Positions 40,750-49,179 of a stretch of 53,883 nucleotides of DNA are shown piece after piece. Source of the stretch: Verrucomicrobiia bacterium (GTDB lineage: Bacteria; Verrucomicrobiota; Verrucomicrobiia; Opitutales; Opitutaceae); NCBI GenBank assembly GCA_011525695.1, contig WYBX01000011.1:1-53883 (forward strand), given 5' to 3'. Each line of letters starts with the position of its first letter. The stretch's first letter is position 1. The position numbers were made by a program, and so were the translations under genes. Under the pieces are notes generated by a model. It was not told the DNA's origin, did not search any database, and saw only the letters and a list, made by a program, of their open reading frames with translations.

Positions 40750-42794
40750 TTCGAATCCAGAGTGGTGACCGGCTCCCAGTCCGCAGGGGGCGGTGTGGTG
40801 GAGAATATCTCTGCCTGCTGCCGCAGGTCCAGCGTGGTCTGGTCGTCGGGTCTCAGGCCTTCGGCCCGGGACAGGGCGGCGGCGGCCTCGACGAAGCGCC
40901 GGCTCACGAAGGCCTCGTAGCCCGCACGATAATACTCGAGAAACTCCAATTCCGCCGGCGGCAGGTTGCCGGGCTCGCCGTGCAGGGTGAAAACCTCGAC
41001 CGCCTGCTGCTTGCCCTTCACCCGCAGCCGCGCAAGCGGCCGGACCGCGAGATGGTCCCGCACCCGGCGCGCGGTCTCGGGTCCCATCAGGATGCCAGTG
41101 CCGAAATGCTTGTTCGCACCCTCGAGCCGCGACCCGAGGTTAACGGTGTCGCCCATCACGGTATAGTTCTTCTTTCGCGACGAACCGAGGTTGCCCACGA
41201 TCATCTCGCCGGTGTTGAGCCCGATCCGCACCGCCAGCCGGATGCCGGACGAATCGGCGTAGCGGACGTTGATTCCTTCGAGCGCCTTCTGCGCGTCGAG
41301 CGCCGCGCGGCACGCGGCGAGCGCATGGTTGGCGAGCTCGGACGGTGCGCCGAACACCGCCATGACCGCGTCGCCAATGTATTTGTCCACATAGGCCCCG
41401 TGCTGGTGCAGGCACTCCGAGGTGTCCTCGAGGTAGGCGTTGACCACCTCAACCATCCGCTCGGGCGGGAGCTTTTCCGAAAGGTCGGTGAAGCCGGCGA
41501 GGTCCGAGAAGAAGACGGTGGCGTCACGCTTCTCGCCGCGGAGCGGAATGGACTGGGGGTCGTCGACCAGCCGGGACACGACGGCCGGGTCGACATAGGC
41601 ACCGAACATCGCCTGGATCTCGCGCTTGCGCGCCTGTTCGGCCCAGAACCGTTCCGCCACGATGCCAATCAGGGCCAGCGTGATCGCGACGACCGGGACG
41701 GCCGGCGGAAAGAACCAGCCGGCCGAAAGGCCAGCGTACGCCCCGCCCAGCGTGAGGAGCACAAGGCTGGCGGCCAGCGCCACTGGGGCGGCCAGCCCGG
41801 AGCGGCGGCGCACCGCAGCCAGCAGGATGCCGACGGCGGCGCCGGATCCGAGGAGCGCCGACCAGGGAGGCAGGGGCCAGATCAGGCCGCTGCCAACCAG
41901 GTTGGTCCAGGCGGTCCAGTGGATCAGCAGCCCGGGTTCGAGACCGCCAATCGGGAACGGCTTCACGTCGAAGGTCCCGGAGGCATTCGCGCCGACAAAC
42001 ACCACCCGGCCCCGGACCGCATCGGCCGGGGCGCCGGTGAGCGATGGCTCATCCCGGTAGGCGCGGGCGAGATCGGCCACGGCGAGATCCGGCGCGGCGG
42101 CGACAATCCGGTCGACGATGCCGCGGCCTGCGGCGATGTAGGGACCGGCGGGAAGCACCGGCACACCTTTTTCGCGCAGCTGCGCCAGTCCGCCGTGCCA
42201 ACGCAGCAGCGCCTCGCGTGACGGAGCCGGAATGCCCGCATGGAAATTGCCAGCCAGCGAGCCGCTCACCGTGTAGCGCCGCGCCACGCCGTCAGGATCC
42301 GGATTGAATTCCGCGCGGCCGACGCGCGGCTGCGTGAACCAGAGGGGGTTCTCAGCGCGGAATTCCTCATTCCAAAAAGCGGGCTGCCGGGTCCCGGTCG
42401 TGGCGAGGACAACCTTCGGCGAAGCGGCGGTGACAACGGCGAGGATCAGATCCTGTTCCGCGGCGTCGGAGTGGTCGAGGAAGGCCAGGTCGACGACGAT
42501 CGCCCGGGCGCCGGAGTGGTCGAGCCCGGCGATCAGCGCCGCGAACGTGGCGCGGCGGAATGGCCAGCGCTCGCCCTGCCGGCCGAGTTCGTCGACCGTC
42601 GCATCATCGATCAAGACGAGGGCGGAGTTTCCCGGCAGGGCCGGCTCGCGCAGCGGGTGCCGGCTGGCGAAGTCGAAAAGCGCATAGTCGAGTTCGCGGC
42701 CGACCGGCGAAAAATGCACCAGCGCGACGAGCAAGCCCACCGGCAGCAGCCAGCGCCAGCGGCCGGGCGGGGGTGTGGGCGCGGGGGAGGCCAT
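40746..42794 (-). CDS. CHASE2-domain class III adenylate/guanylate cyclase
   Basis: 682 residues from ATG 42794 (MASPAPTPPPGRWRWLLPVG); an ATG 30 bases further upstream is also possible. TM1 lies at about 14-30, then a CHASE2 extracytoplasmic sensor (about 35-310: LDYALFDFASRHPL, VVVDLAF-type core, FVGANASGTFDVKPFPIGGLEPGLLIHWTAWTNL). Three more membrane helices follow (about 315-390). The cyclase domain has DATVFFSDLAGFTDLSEKLPPE with the metal Asp residues, YVDKYIGDAVMAVFGAP, and a later GDTVNLGSRLEGANKHFG. It is transcribed with the SH3 and M48 genes. The product (cAMP or cGMP) cannot be read reliably. The signal sensed by CHASE2 is unknown. Confidence 0.9.
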   Translation of the reverse strand: MASPAPTPPPGRWRWLLPVGLLVALVHFSPVGRELDYALFDFASRHPLREPALPGNSALVLIDDATVDELGRQGERWPFRRATFAALIAGLDHSGARAIVVDLAFLDHSDAAEQDLILAVVTAASPKVVLATTGTRQPAFWNEEFRAENPLWFTQPRVGRAEFNPDPDGVARRYTVSGSLAGNFHAGIPAPSREALLRWHGGLAQLREKGVPVLPAGPYIAAGRGIVDRIVAAAPDLAVADLARAYRDEPSLTGAPADAVRGRVVFVGANASGTFDVKPFPIGGLEPGLLIHWTAWTNLVGSGLIWPLPPWSALLGSGAAVGILLAAVRRRSGLAAPVALAASLVLLTLGGAYAGLSAGWFFPPAVPVVAITLALIGIVAERFWAEQARKREIQAMFGAYVDPAVVSRLVDDPQSIPLRGEKRDATVFFSDLAGFTDLSEKLPPERMVEVVNAYLEDTSECLHQHGAYVDKYIGDAVMAVFGAPSELANHALAACRAALDAQKALEGINVRYADSSGIRLAVRIGLNTGEMIVGNLGSSRKKNYTVMGDTVNLGSRLEGANKHFGTGILMGPETARRVRDHLAVRPLARLRVKGKQQAVEVFTLHGEPGNLPPAELEFLEYYRAGYEAFVSRRFVEAAAALSRAEGLRPDDQTTLDLRQQAEIFSTTPPPADWEPVTTLDSK

Positions 42795-43075
42795 TCGGTC
42801 CAAGTAACAGGGAATGAGAGCCAAGTATCAAGGTGACAGCAGCTCGTCCCCGAAGCCCTTCCATTGCCGGTTCGAATCCGGCGTGAACTTTGCGCGACCG
42901 TGATAGCCCGGCGGACAGCATGCGCAGGGAGGAAAGGACCGGGACGTGGTCGAATTCGTCCGCGCTTGCGCGGGAAATCCAGGGTGTTTTGTGCCCTAAC
43001 CATTGACGCGCACAACGCGATCCTACCCAATTCATGATTCGCGTCTCCAGCCAGACATCTCGGTGACAACCCGCC
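42795..43075. other. Divergent intergenic region between the cyclase and GH2 genes
   Basis: 281 bases between divergent starts, so it must hold two promoters. A TTGACG at about 43003 with only a weak downstream -10 is the best candidate for the GH2 side. A 17-base arm GCCGGTTCGAATCCGGC (42866-42882) looks like a tRNA T-arm but no tRNA can be folded around it. Confidence 0.35.
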
Positions 43076-45916
43076 ATGCTTCTGCGCAACTTCCCGCCCC
43101 TCTTCGTCCTCATCACGGCAGTCACCGCCGCCCAAACCGTTGATCTTGCCGGCACCTGGCGGTTCGCGCTCGACCCGGAGGACGAGATTGCACGCACCGC
43201 ACCCGGCGCCTGGCGCTTTCCGGACCTGATTCAACTCCCGGGCATCCTCACGGCCCAAGGCTATGGCAACGTGCCGAATATCCGGACGAACTGGACCGGC
43301 GACGAGTGGAAATATCCGGAGTTGTTCAAGGAGTGGCAGGCCGACGAAAACTTCAAGATGCCGTTCTTTCTGCAGCCACCACGGCATTATCTCGGCGCCG
43401 CCTGGTATGAGCGCGACATTGAAATCCCCGCCGACTGGCGGGAAGGCGAAGCGTGGCTGTGGCTCGAACGGGTCCACTGGCAGAGCACGGTGTGGCTTGA
43501 CGGGCACGAGGTGGGCCGCGCGGACTCGCTCGGCACGCCGCACGAGTTCGAACTCGGGTCCGTGGCACCGGGACGACACCGGCTGACGCTGCGGATCGAC
43601 AACCGGCTGGACCCGGTGAACGTGGGGCCGCTGAGCCACAGCGTGACGGATCACACGCAGGGCAACTGGAACGGCGTGGTCGGAGCGATCGAATTGCGGC
43701 GACGGCCAGCAAGCCGGATCGACAGCGTGCAGGTTTACCCCGCCATCGATGGCACTGCGCGCGTCCGGGTTTCAGGCCGGCTGGGAGGCGAACAGACGAC
43801 CGGGCAGGTGGAAGTGCGGCTGGAGGGCGCGGGCGCGGCGGCGCCATTGCGTTCCGCTCAGCTGCCTCCCGGTCCGTTCGAAGTCGAACTCCATGGCCTC
43901 CTGGCCGTGGAACCGACGGCGTGGTCCGAGTATTCTCCGAAGTTATACCGCCTGGCAGCCTCGCTCTCGGTGGGCGGCGGCGAGCCGGCGGATCGCCACC
44001 GTGTTTCGTTCGGGTTTCGCGAGGTGGGTACGCGCGATGGTCGGATCACCCTCAACGGCCGGAAGATCTTCCTGCGCGGAACCCTGGAATGCGCAATCTT
44101 TCCCCTCGAGGGCCATCCACGGACGGACGTCGAATGGTGGCGGAGAGTAATCCGGATCTGCAAGGCGCATGGGCTGAACCACATTCGCTTCCACTCCTGG
44201 TGCCCGCCGGAGGCGGCATTCGCGGCGGCGGACGAACTCGGATTCTATTACCAGGTCGAGGCCTCGTCCTGGGCGAACCGCGGTCCACGGCTCGGCGATG
44301 GCGAGCCGGTTGACGCGTGGATCGAGGCGGAGACCGAGCGCATGCTCCGCACCTACGGGAATCACCCGTCATTCATGCTGATGGCTTATGGCAACGAGCC
44401 AGGCGGGCCCAACCACGTGCAGTGGCTGGAGGGCTGGGTCAAACGCCGCCAGGCCGGGGATCCCCGGCGCTTGTACACCACCGCCGCGGGCTGGCCGGTG
44501 CAGCCCGGCAGCGACTACCATAACTCTCCGCGTCCCCGGCTCCAGCGCTGGGGCCTGGGCTTGAAATCGATCTTCAATGGCGAACCGCCGCGGACGGATT
44601 TCGACTGGACCGCCACCGTCGCCGAGTTTGCCGACGCGCCCACGGTCGCGCACGAGATCGGACAGTGGTGCGTGTATCCAAATTTTTCGGAGATCGCGAA
44701 GTACACCGGCCACTTCAAGGCGCGGAACTTCGAGATCTTCCGGGAAACCGCACGGCGGAACGGGCTGCTGCCGCAGGCGCGCGACTTCCTGATGGCTTCG
44801 GGCCGCTGGCAGGCGATGGCCTACAAGCATGACATCGAGGCAGCCCTGCGCACCCCGGGGTTCGGCGGGTTCCAGCTCCTCGATCTGCACGACTTCCCCG
44901 GCCAGGGCACCGCGTTGGTTGGCGTGCTCGACGCCTTCTGGGAGGAAAAGGGCTATATCAGCGCGGAGGAATTCCATCGGTTCTGCGGACCGATCGTGCC
45001 GCTCGCCCGGTTGAAGCAGATGGTGTTCACGTCGGCGGAGACACTCGAGGCCGACGTCGAGATCGCGCAGTTCGGCCCCGCCGACCTCCGCGACGCCGTC
45101 GCAACCTGGACGCTCGCCCAGGCCGGTGGCGCGATCATCGGCCATGGACAGTTTGCCCCCCGCAATCTGGCCACGGGCGAACTACACCGGATCGGGACCA
45201 TTGCCGCGCCGCTCGCGGAGGTGAACGCACCCGCCCAGCTCAGGTTGACCGTACGGATTGAAGGCAGCGACAGCGCGAACGCGTGGGACGTCTTCGTGTA
45301 TCCCGCCGCCATCGACGTCTCGCCCCCGCCGGGCATCGTCGTCACCGAGAATCTCGGGCAGGCGAAAGCGGCACTCGCGCGCGGCGAGCGCGTGCTGTGG
45401 ATGCCGCGCGTTGCGGAGATTCGCGACGATCCGGAGCGGCCGTTGATCGCAGGGTTCTCGCCGATGTTCTGGAACACGGTGTGGACGGACTGGCAGCCGC
45501 CGCACACCCTGGGAATCCTCTGTGATCCCACCCACCCCGCGCTCGCCCGGTTTCCCACCGACGCCCATAGCAACTGGCAATGGTGGGATATCCAGCGCGA
45601 GTCCCAGCCCTTCATCCTCACGCGGCATGCCACATTGCGCCCGGTAGTTCAGGTCATCGACGACTGGGTGACGAACCGGAAGCTGGCGTACGTCTTCGAA
45701 GCCCGCGTCGGCCCGGGCCGGTTGCTGGCGTGCGCGGCGCAGCTTGCGCGCGGCTCGGCCGGTCCTTCGACCCGCCAGCTACTCGCCTCATTGCAGGCAT
45801 ATGCGAGTTCGGACAAGTTCGCGCCGGCGTTCAGCCTTACGCCGGAGGATCTCGACGCCCTGGTGGTCGAGCGAGGGTCGCCCACCAATGTCCGTGAGCA
45901 GCCGAAAACAAATTAA
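43076..45916 (+). CDS. Secreted GH2 family glycoside hydrolase
   Basis: 946-residue exo-glycosidase. Signal peptide about 1-18 (LLRNFPPLFVLITAVTAA). Sugar-binding sandwich (about 20-210: VDLAGTWRFALDPED, AAWYERDIEIPADWREGEAWLWLERVHWQSTVWLDGHEVG), an immunoglobulin-like domain, then the TIM barrel: GRITLNGRKIFLRGTLECAIFPLEGHP, ICKAHGLNHIRFHSWCPPEAAFAAADELGFYYQVEASSW, MLMAYGNEPGG with acid/base Glu441 and TVAHEIGQW with nucleophile Glu527. A beta-rich C-terminal part follows (about 690-946). GH2 includes beta-galactosidases, -glucuronidases, -mannosidases and exo-glucosaminidases; the specificity cannot be fixed here. It is transcribed alone, next to the two-TonB-domain gene. Confidence 0.87.
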   Translation: MLLRNFPPLFVLITAVTAAQTVDLAGTWRFALDPEDEIARTAPGAWRFPDLIQLPGILTAQGYGNVPNIRTNWTGDEWKYPELFKEWQADENFKMPFFLQPPRHYLGAAWYERDIEIPADWREGEAWLWLERVHWQSTVWLDGHEVGRADSLGTPHEFELGSVAPGRHRLTLRIDNRLDPVNVGPLSHSVTDHTQGNWNGVVGAIELRRRPASRIDSVQVYPAIDGTARVRVSGRLGGEQTTGQVEVRLEGAGAAAPLRSAQLPPGPFEVELHGLLAVEPTAWSEYSPKLYRLAASLSVGGGEPADRHRVSFGFREVGTRDGRITLNGRKIFLRGTLECAIFPLEGHPRTDVEWWRRVIRICKAHGLNHIRFHSWCPPEAAFAAADELGFYYQVEASSWANRGPRLGDGEPVDAWIEAETERMLRTYGNHPSFMLMAYGNEPGGPNHVQWLEGWVKRRQAGDPRRLYTTAAGWPVQPGSDYHNSPRPRLQRWGLGLKSIFNGEPPRTDFDWTATVAEFADAPTVAHEIGQWCVYPNFSEIAKYTGHFKARNFEIFRETARRNGLLPQARDFLMASGRWQAMAYKHDIEAALRTPGFGGFQLLDLHDFPGQGTALVGVLDAFWEEKGYISAEEFHRFCGPIVPLARLKQMVFTSAETLEADVEIAQFGPADLRDAVATWTLAQAGGAIIGHGQFAPRNLATGELHRIGTIAAPLAEVNAPAQLRLTVRIEGSDSANAWDVFVYPAAIDVSPPPGIVVTENLGQAKAALARGERVLWMPRVAEIRDDPERPLIAGFSPMFWNTVWTDWQPPHTLGILCDPTHPALARFPTDAHSNWQWWDIQRESQPFILTRHATLRPVVQVIDDWVTNRKLAYVFEARVGPGRLLACAAQLARGSAGPSTRQLLASLQAYASSDKFAPAFSLTPEDLDALVVERGSPTNVREQPKTN

Positions 45917-46106
45917 GCTGGAAGCGGATGTTAGCAGCCCTGCGGTCGCAATCCCTCGACGTCTATTCGCGGTTGACGGGTTGTTCCGGCTGCGGTCGTC
46001 CCTTCGTCGGGTTCATGGCGGGGCAGCCGGGGGCGGGTCGCGCCGGGATTGCACCGGGCCTCGGCTACTGCTCGACTGCCAGCTGCGCCACGAAACTTCC
46101 GCTGCC

Positions 46107-46904
46107 ATGAAGCCAAGCCTCACCGCCGTCCTCGGGCTCTCCCTTTCCCTCATTGCCCCGCTCCCCGGGTTCTCGGCCGCCGCGAACCGCACGCCGCCCA
46201 AACCGGTCGAGACCCCCTCGCCCGCCTATCCGGAGTCGCTCCATGCCATCGCGAAACCCGGACGCGCCGTCATCGAGATTCTCGTGCGCGCCGACGGCAC
46301 CGTGGGCGAGACAAAGGTGGTCTCGGCAGATGACCAGGCGTTTGCCGCCGCCGCGCTCGACGTGCTGCCGCGCTGGCGGTTCGAGCCGGGCTCCAAGGAT
46401 GGCGTCGCCTCGGACATGCGGGTTACCGTGCCCTTCCATTTCGCGCCACCGCTGCCGCAACAGCTCAACGCGCTCTTCAAGCGGAAGGTTTTCCAGCCGC
46501 GACCCGAGTCGGTGCTCTCGGCGAAGGAATTCGGGAAAAAACCGAAACCGCTCAAGCGCATCCAACCGGTCTATCCGAAGATGCTCGGCCGCGACGGCGA
46601 AGATGCAACGGTCGAGGTGAAGTTCATCATCGCGCCCGACGGGACGACCATCAATCCGGACATCATCAAGCCCCCGCGGAAGGAGTTCGTGCTCGCCTCA
46701 CTGGCGGCGATCGCGAACGCGAGCTACCCGCCGCCGGTGAAGAACGGCAATCCCGTCTATGTCGAGATCACCGAAAAGCTGAAGTTCGAATCGCCCCAGA
46801 CAATCGCCAGCCGCCAGCGCGGCGGTGGTGATTTTGGCGGGGGCGGAGGCGGCGGCGGAGGTGGCGGCTTTGGCGGAGGGGGTGGCGGAGGCGATCCGGA
46901 CTAG
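46107..46904 (+). CDS. Exported protein with two TonB C-terminal domains and a Gly-rich tail
   Basis: 265 residues from ATG 46107 (MKPSLTAVLGLSLSLIAPLPGFSAAA, signal peptide); the frame upstream to 45744 overlaps the GH2 gene and is rejected. First TonB_C domain about 38-115 (PSPAYPESLHAIAKPGRAVIEILVRADGTVGETKVVSADDQAFAAAALDVLPRWRFEPG), second about 150-232 (IQPVYPKMLGRDGEDATVEVKFIIAPDGTTINPDI). The C terminus is RQRGGGDFGG then nearly pure Gly/Phe to GGDPD. Unlike TonB there is no N-terminal transmembrane anchor or Pro-rich linker, so it is periplasmic or surface-exposed and cannot couple to ExbBD in the usual way. It follows GH2 by 190 bases on the same strand. Confidence 0.75.
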   Translation: MKPSLTAVLGLSLSLIAPLPGFSAAANRTPPKPVETPSPAYPESLHAIAKPGRAVIEILVRADGTVGETKVVSADDQAFAAAALDVLPRWRFEPGSKDGVASDMRVTVPFHFAPPLPQQLNALFKRKVFQPRPESVLSAKEFGKKPKPLKRIQPVYPKMLGRDGEDATVEVKFIIAPDGTTINPDIIKPPRKEFVLASLAAIANASYPPPVKNGNPVYVEITEKLKFESPQTIASRQRGGGDFGGGGGGGGGGGFGGGGGGGDPD

Positions 46905-46976
46905 CAGGAGTCTGTCGGACTTATGCGGTCTGTTCAGATGGAGGCGAACTGAGAATCGGAGAGCCGACATTCTCCT
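46905..46976. repeat. Family E repeat, plus orientation
   Basis: CAGGAGTCTGTCGGAC...CCGACATTCTCCTG, a 72-base unit with inverted ends. AGGAGTCTGTCGGACTTATG and the following CGGTC match the reverse complement of 49155-49179. It begins at the base after the TonB-domain gene's stop. Confidence 0.7.
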
Positions 46977-47031
46977 GAATGAAAATGCCGGCGGCATTTT
47001 CGAGGATCCTTTTTTCGTGCTCCAGCTCCAG

Positions 47032-47394
47032 TTATCCCTTCGTCGGGCTTGATACGGGCGGCGACGGAGTCGCGCGCGAGGACGGGATGAATGGCGTCGC
47101 CAGCGATTGAACCCACTGCCCGCCGTAGTCCTTGTAGGCCTCATACGCGCGCGGGCCGAGCAACGTCGTCAGTTTCGCCGCCGCCTCGGTGGCGAGCGCC
47201 TGACCCTGCACCGCGCGTTCCGTCGCAGGGAGACTGCGCAACGCGATGGCTCGCTGCTGAAACTCCTGCTGCACCGCGGACACCTGCGGCACGACGGCGG
47301 GCGACACGTCGTATCGCGCCACAATCCGATTGAGCATCGAATTGCGCGGATCTGTCGCCTGCACGAATTCCGCATTACGGATACGGCTCGCCAT
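47032..47394 (-). CDS. Small protein of unknown function, possibly N-terminally truncated
   Basis: 120 residues if started at 47394 (MASRIRNAEFVQATDP), where it overlaps the GDYXXLXY gene by 20 bases; a later ATG at 47337 (MLNRIVARYDVSPAVVP) is an alternative. The sequence is mostly helical (PQVSAVQQEFQQRAIALRSLPATERAVQGQALATEAAAKLTTLLGPRAYEAYKDYGGQWVQSL) and ends in a Ser/Pro/Thr tail. There is no signal peptide, although this kind of sequence is commonly seen downstream of an export signal, so the gene may be a truncated copy of an exported Spy-like protein. It lies against the family E repeat. Confidence 0.45.
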   Translation of the reverse strand: MASRIRNAEFVQATDPRNSMLNRIVARYDVSPAVVPQVSAVQQEFQQRAIALRSLPATERAVQGQALATEAAAKLTTLLGPRAYEAYKDYGGQWVQSLATPFIPSSRATPSPPVSSPTKG

Positions 47395-47887
47395 CGAGCA
47401 GCAGCCGCTTGATCCCCAGCGTGTGCCGCGGGCTCACGGTTGCCTCGACGACCATCTCCCTGAACCTCGGCTGGCCCTTCCCCTCCGGCACGAAGTATTT
47501 CTCGATGTCGTAAACGACCGTGAGCTGGCTGTCATTGGCGGGGCCTTGAATCCGGCCGCGCACGGTCACCGTCGAAGCCTCGCTTGCATCGGGGGCCGAC
47601 CACGAGGTGGAGACCACTTCGTGGAAACGCTCCTTGCGGCGCAGTGAAACCCAGATGTCCCGATTGCGGAAATCGTCTCCGCTCGTGCCGGGCGGCTTGG
47701 GGACCCGGCTGATCTTGTAGCTGAGGATCATGTAGTCGCCGCGCAAGAGGTCGCGCGGATCGACCGGGACCGTTTCCAGCAGGATGGTCGCCGCCGTGCT
47801 GCGGTTCCATTCGTGATACCCCGCCCATGCCAGCAGCAGGGCGGCCTGCGCGGCCACGATGAGAGCAAACAGCCGCCGGCGGTTCAT
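47375..47887 (-). CDS. GDYXXLXY-domain membrane protein
   Basis: 170 residues from ATG 47887 (MNRRRLFALIVAAQAALLLAWAGYHEWNRSTAA), with one N-terminal transmembrane helix (about 6-22). The family signature is visible as LLRGDYMILSYKISR near residue 48, preceded by ILLETVPVDPRDLL, and followed by a beta-rich extracytoplasmic domain (RDIWVSLRRKERFHEVVSTSW, SQLTVVYDIEKYFVPEGKG). Start and upstream stop overlap as ATGA (47884-47887), so it is coupled to the DUF2157 gene. The two families are found next to each other widely; their joint function is not established. The 3' end overlaps the small downstream ORF by 20 bases. Confidence 0.85.
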   Translation of the reverse strand: MNRRRLFALIVAAQAALLLAWAGYHEWNRSTAATILLETVPVDPRDLLRGDYMILSYKISRVPKPPGTSGDDFRNRDIWVSLRRKERFHEVVSTSWSAPDASEASTVTVRGRIQGPANDSQLTVVYDIEKYFVPEGKGQPRFREMVVEATVSPRHTLGIKRLLLDGEPYP

Positions 47888-49071
47888 GACGCCCCCTCCC
47901 GTTTGATCGCACCCACGAGGCTCCGGCGCTTTCGTTCCAGAAACCAGCCGACCCCCAATACCATCACGCCGCTGACGAGAAACATCAGGCCCTGGTCGAG
48001 CATCGAACTGAAGATGTCGAAATAGCGCGTGAAGATGTTCAACGCGATGAACCCCATCGCGACATTCACAAGCCAGGGTTCGCCCCATTGCAGCCCGGCC
48101 CGGGCCATGAATACATTGAGCACCACGAGCGTCACCCAGCTGAGGACGGATTCGGCCATCCGTGCATCCGGGCCCGAGAAGCCACCAAAGGCGACCAGTG
48201 CCGGGATTGCGGCCAGCAGCAGCCACGGCGAGAGCATCCGCCACTCCCGCCAGTTGCGCCAGGCGGCCAGTACGCCAGCGACCGCCGCCAGTCCAATCAG
48301 GATCAGCGCAGGCTCCATCTGCAGGCTGTGTTCCCGGTGCCACCACGACTTGTGCGTGAAGCCCGCCGCATACACCGTTGCGCAGACCACGAGGATCGGC
48401 CAGGCCTGCTGCAGCCGGCCAAACCCGCGCCAGGACTCGTTCCAGAGCGAGCCGGTCCAGTAGAGGACGAGCGAGCCGCAGAGCAGGACGAAGGGCAGGC
48501 TCAGCTCGGCGGATCGATACGCCACCGTATCCAATACGAGCCATCCGTCGCGCGCGGTCGCCTCGATCCAAAGCCACGAATATGCGGCCAGGAGGAGCAG
48601 CAGGAAGGCACCCCGCGCCCGCGTCAGGAACGGCACCGCCGCAATGCCCGCAATCCACACCAGCACCGCGTCCCCCGCCCGGCCGCCGAGATGAAAAATC
48701 TGGCTGACCAGGGCGATCCCCAGCAGGAACAATCCGCAGCCGGCCATCAGGAGCGCGTCGCCGAGCCGGGGAAAGTCTCCCCGCCCGCATTTCAGCCAAA
48801 AGCCACCGCCATATGCACCGACCATCAGCAGGACAAGGGTGACGATTTTTACCCAGCGGTGAATTTCGTCCCAGTTCGCACTGATGATCAGGGCCACCCC
48901 CACGGTGCACAGGACCGCACCCAATCCCGTAATCACCGTCAGGAATCGCCGCCCCGCCATGCCTTCGCGTTCGGGATGAAGTTCCTCGATCCGGGCCGCC
49001 TGCTCCGCCGAAATCACCCCGCGTGCCACCCAGCGCGGTGTCTCTTTCCGCAGTCGCGATTCGAACGACAT
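47884..49071 (-). CDS. DUF2157 polytopic membrane protein
   Basis: 395 residues from ATG 49071 (MSFESRLRKETPRWVARGVISAEQAARIEEL); the frame is open to 49497 but that would run through the family E repeat and antisense to the GNAT gene. The N-terminal cytoplasmic helix-turn-helix-like DUF2157 segment (about 8-35) is followed by about eleven hydrophobic helices, for example TVITGLGAVLCTVGVALIISANW, IVTLVLLMVGAYGGGFWL and FLVSGVMVLGVGWFLERKRR. Coupled to the GDYXXLXY gene. No enzymatic motif. Likely a membrane partner of the GDYXXLXY protein. Confidence 0.82.
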   Translation of the reverse strand: MSFESRLRKETPRWVARGVISAEQAARIEELHPEREGMAGRRFLTVITGLGAVLCTVGVALIISANWDEIHRWVKIVTLVLLMVGAYGGGFWLKCGRGDFPRLGDALLMAGCGLFLLGIALVSQIFHLGGRAGDAVLVWIAGIAAVPFLTRARGAFLLLLLAAYSWLWIEATARDGWLVLDTVAYRSAELSLPFVLLCGSLVLYWTGSLWNESWRGFGRLQQAWPILVVCATVYAAGFTHKSWWHREHSLQMEPALILIGLAAVAGVLAAWRNWREWRMLSPWLLLAAIPALVAFGGFSGPDARMAESVLSWVTLVVLNVFMARAGLQWGEPWLVNVAMGFIALNIFTRYFDIFSSMLDQGLMFLVSGVMVLGVGWFLERKRRSLVGAIKREGAS

Positions 49072-49108
49072 GCCGCAGCCTGCGATCAGCCCGACGCCTT
49101 GGCAAGTT

Positions 49109-49179
49109 AGGAGGCTGTCGGCTGCCCAACTACCCGTCCGACGCTTCCAAAACGGACCGCATAAGTCCGACAGACTCCT
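49109..49179. repeat. Family E repeat, minus orientation
   Basis: AGGAGGCTGTCGG (49109-49121) and CCGACAGACTCCT (49167-49179) form the inverted ends of a 71-base unit. In reverse complement it matches the copy at 46905-46976, best over the AGGAGTCTGTCGGACTTATG end. Its last base is the first base of the GNAT gene's stop codon (49179-49181). Confidence 0.7.

Noticed and set aside
42866..42882. tRNA T-arm-like sequence GCCGGTTCGAATCCGGC
   Set aside because: No matching acceptor, D or anticodon arms can be placed upstream, and no CCA or acceptor complement follows. An attachment-site scar cannot be excluded, but no integrase or element boundary is visible.
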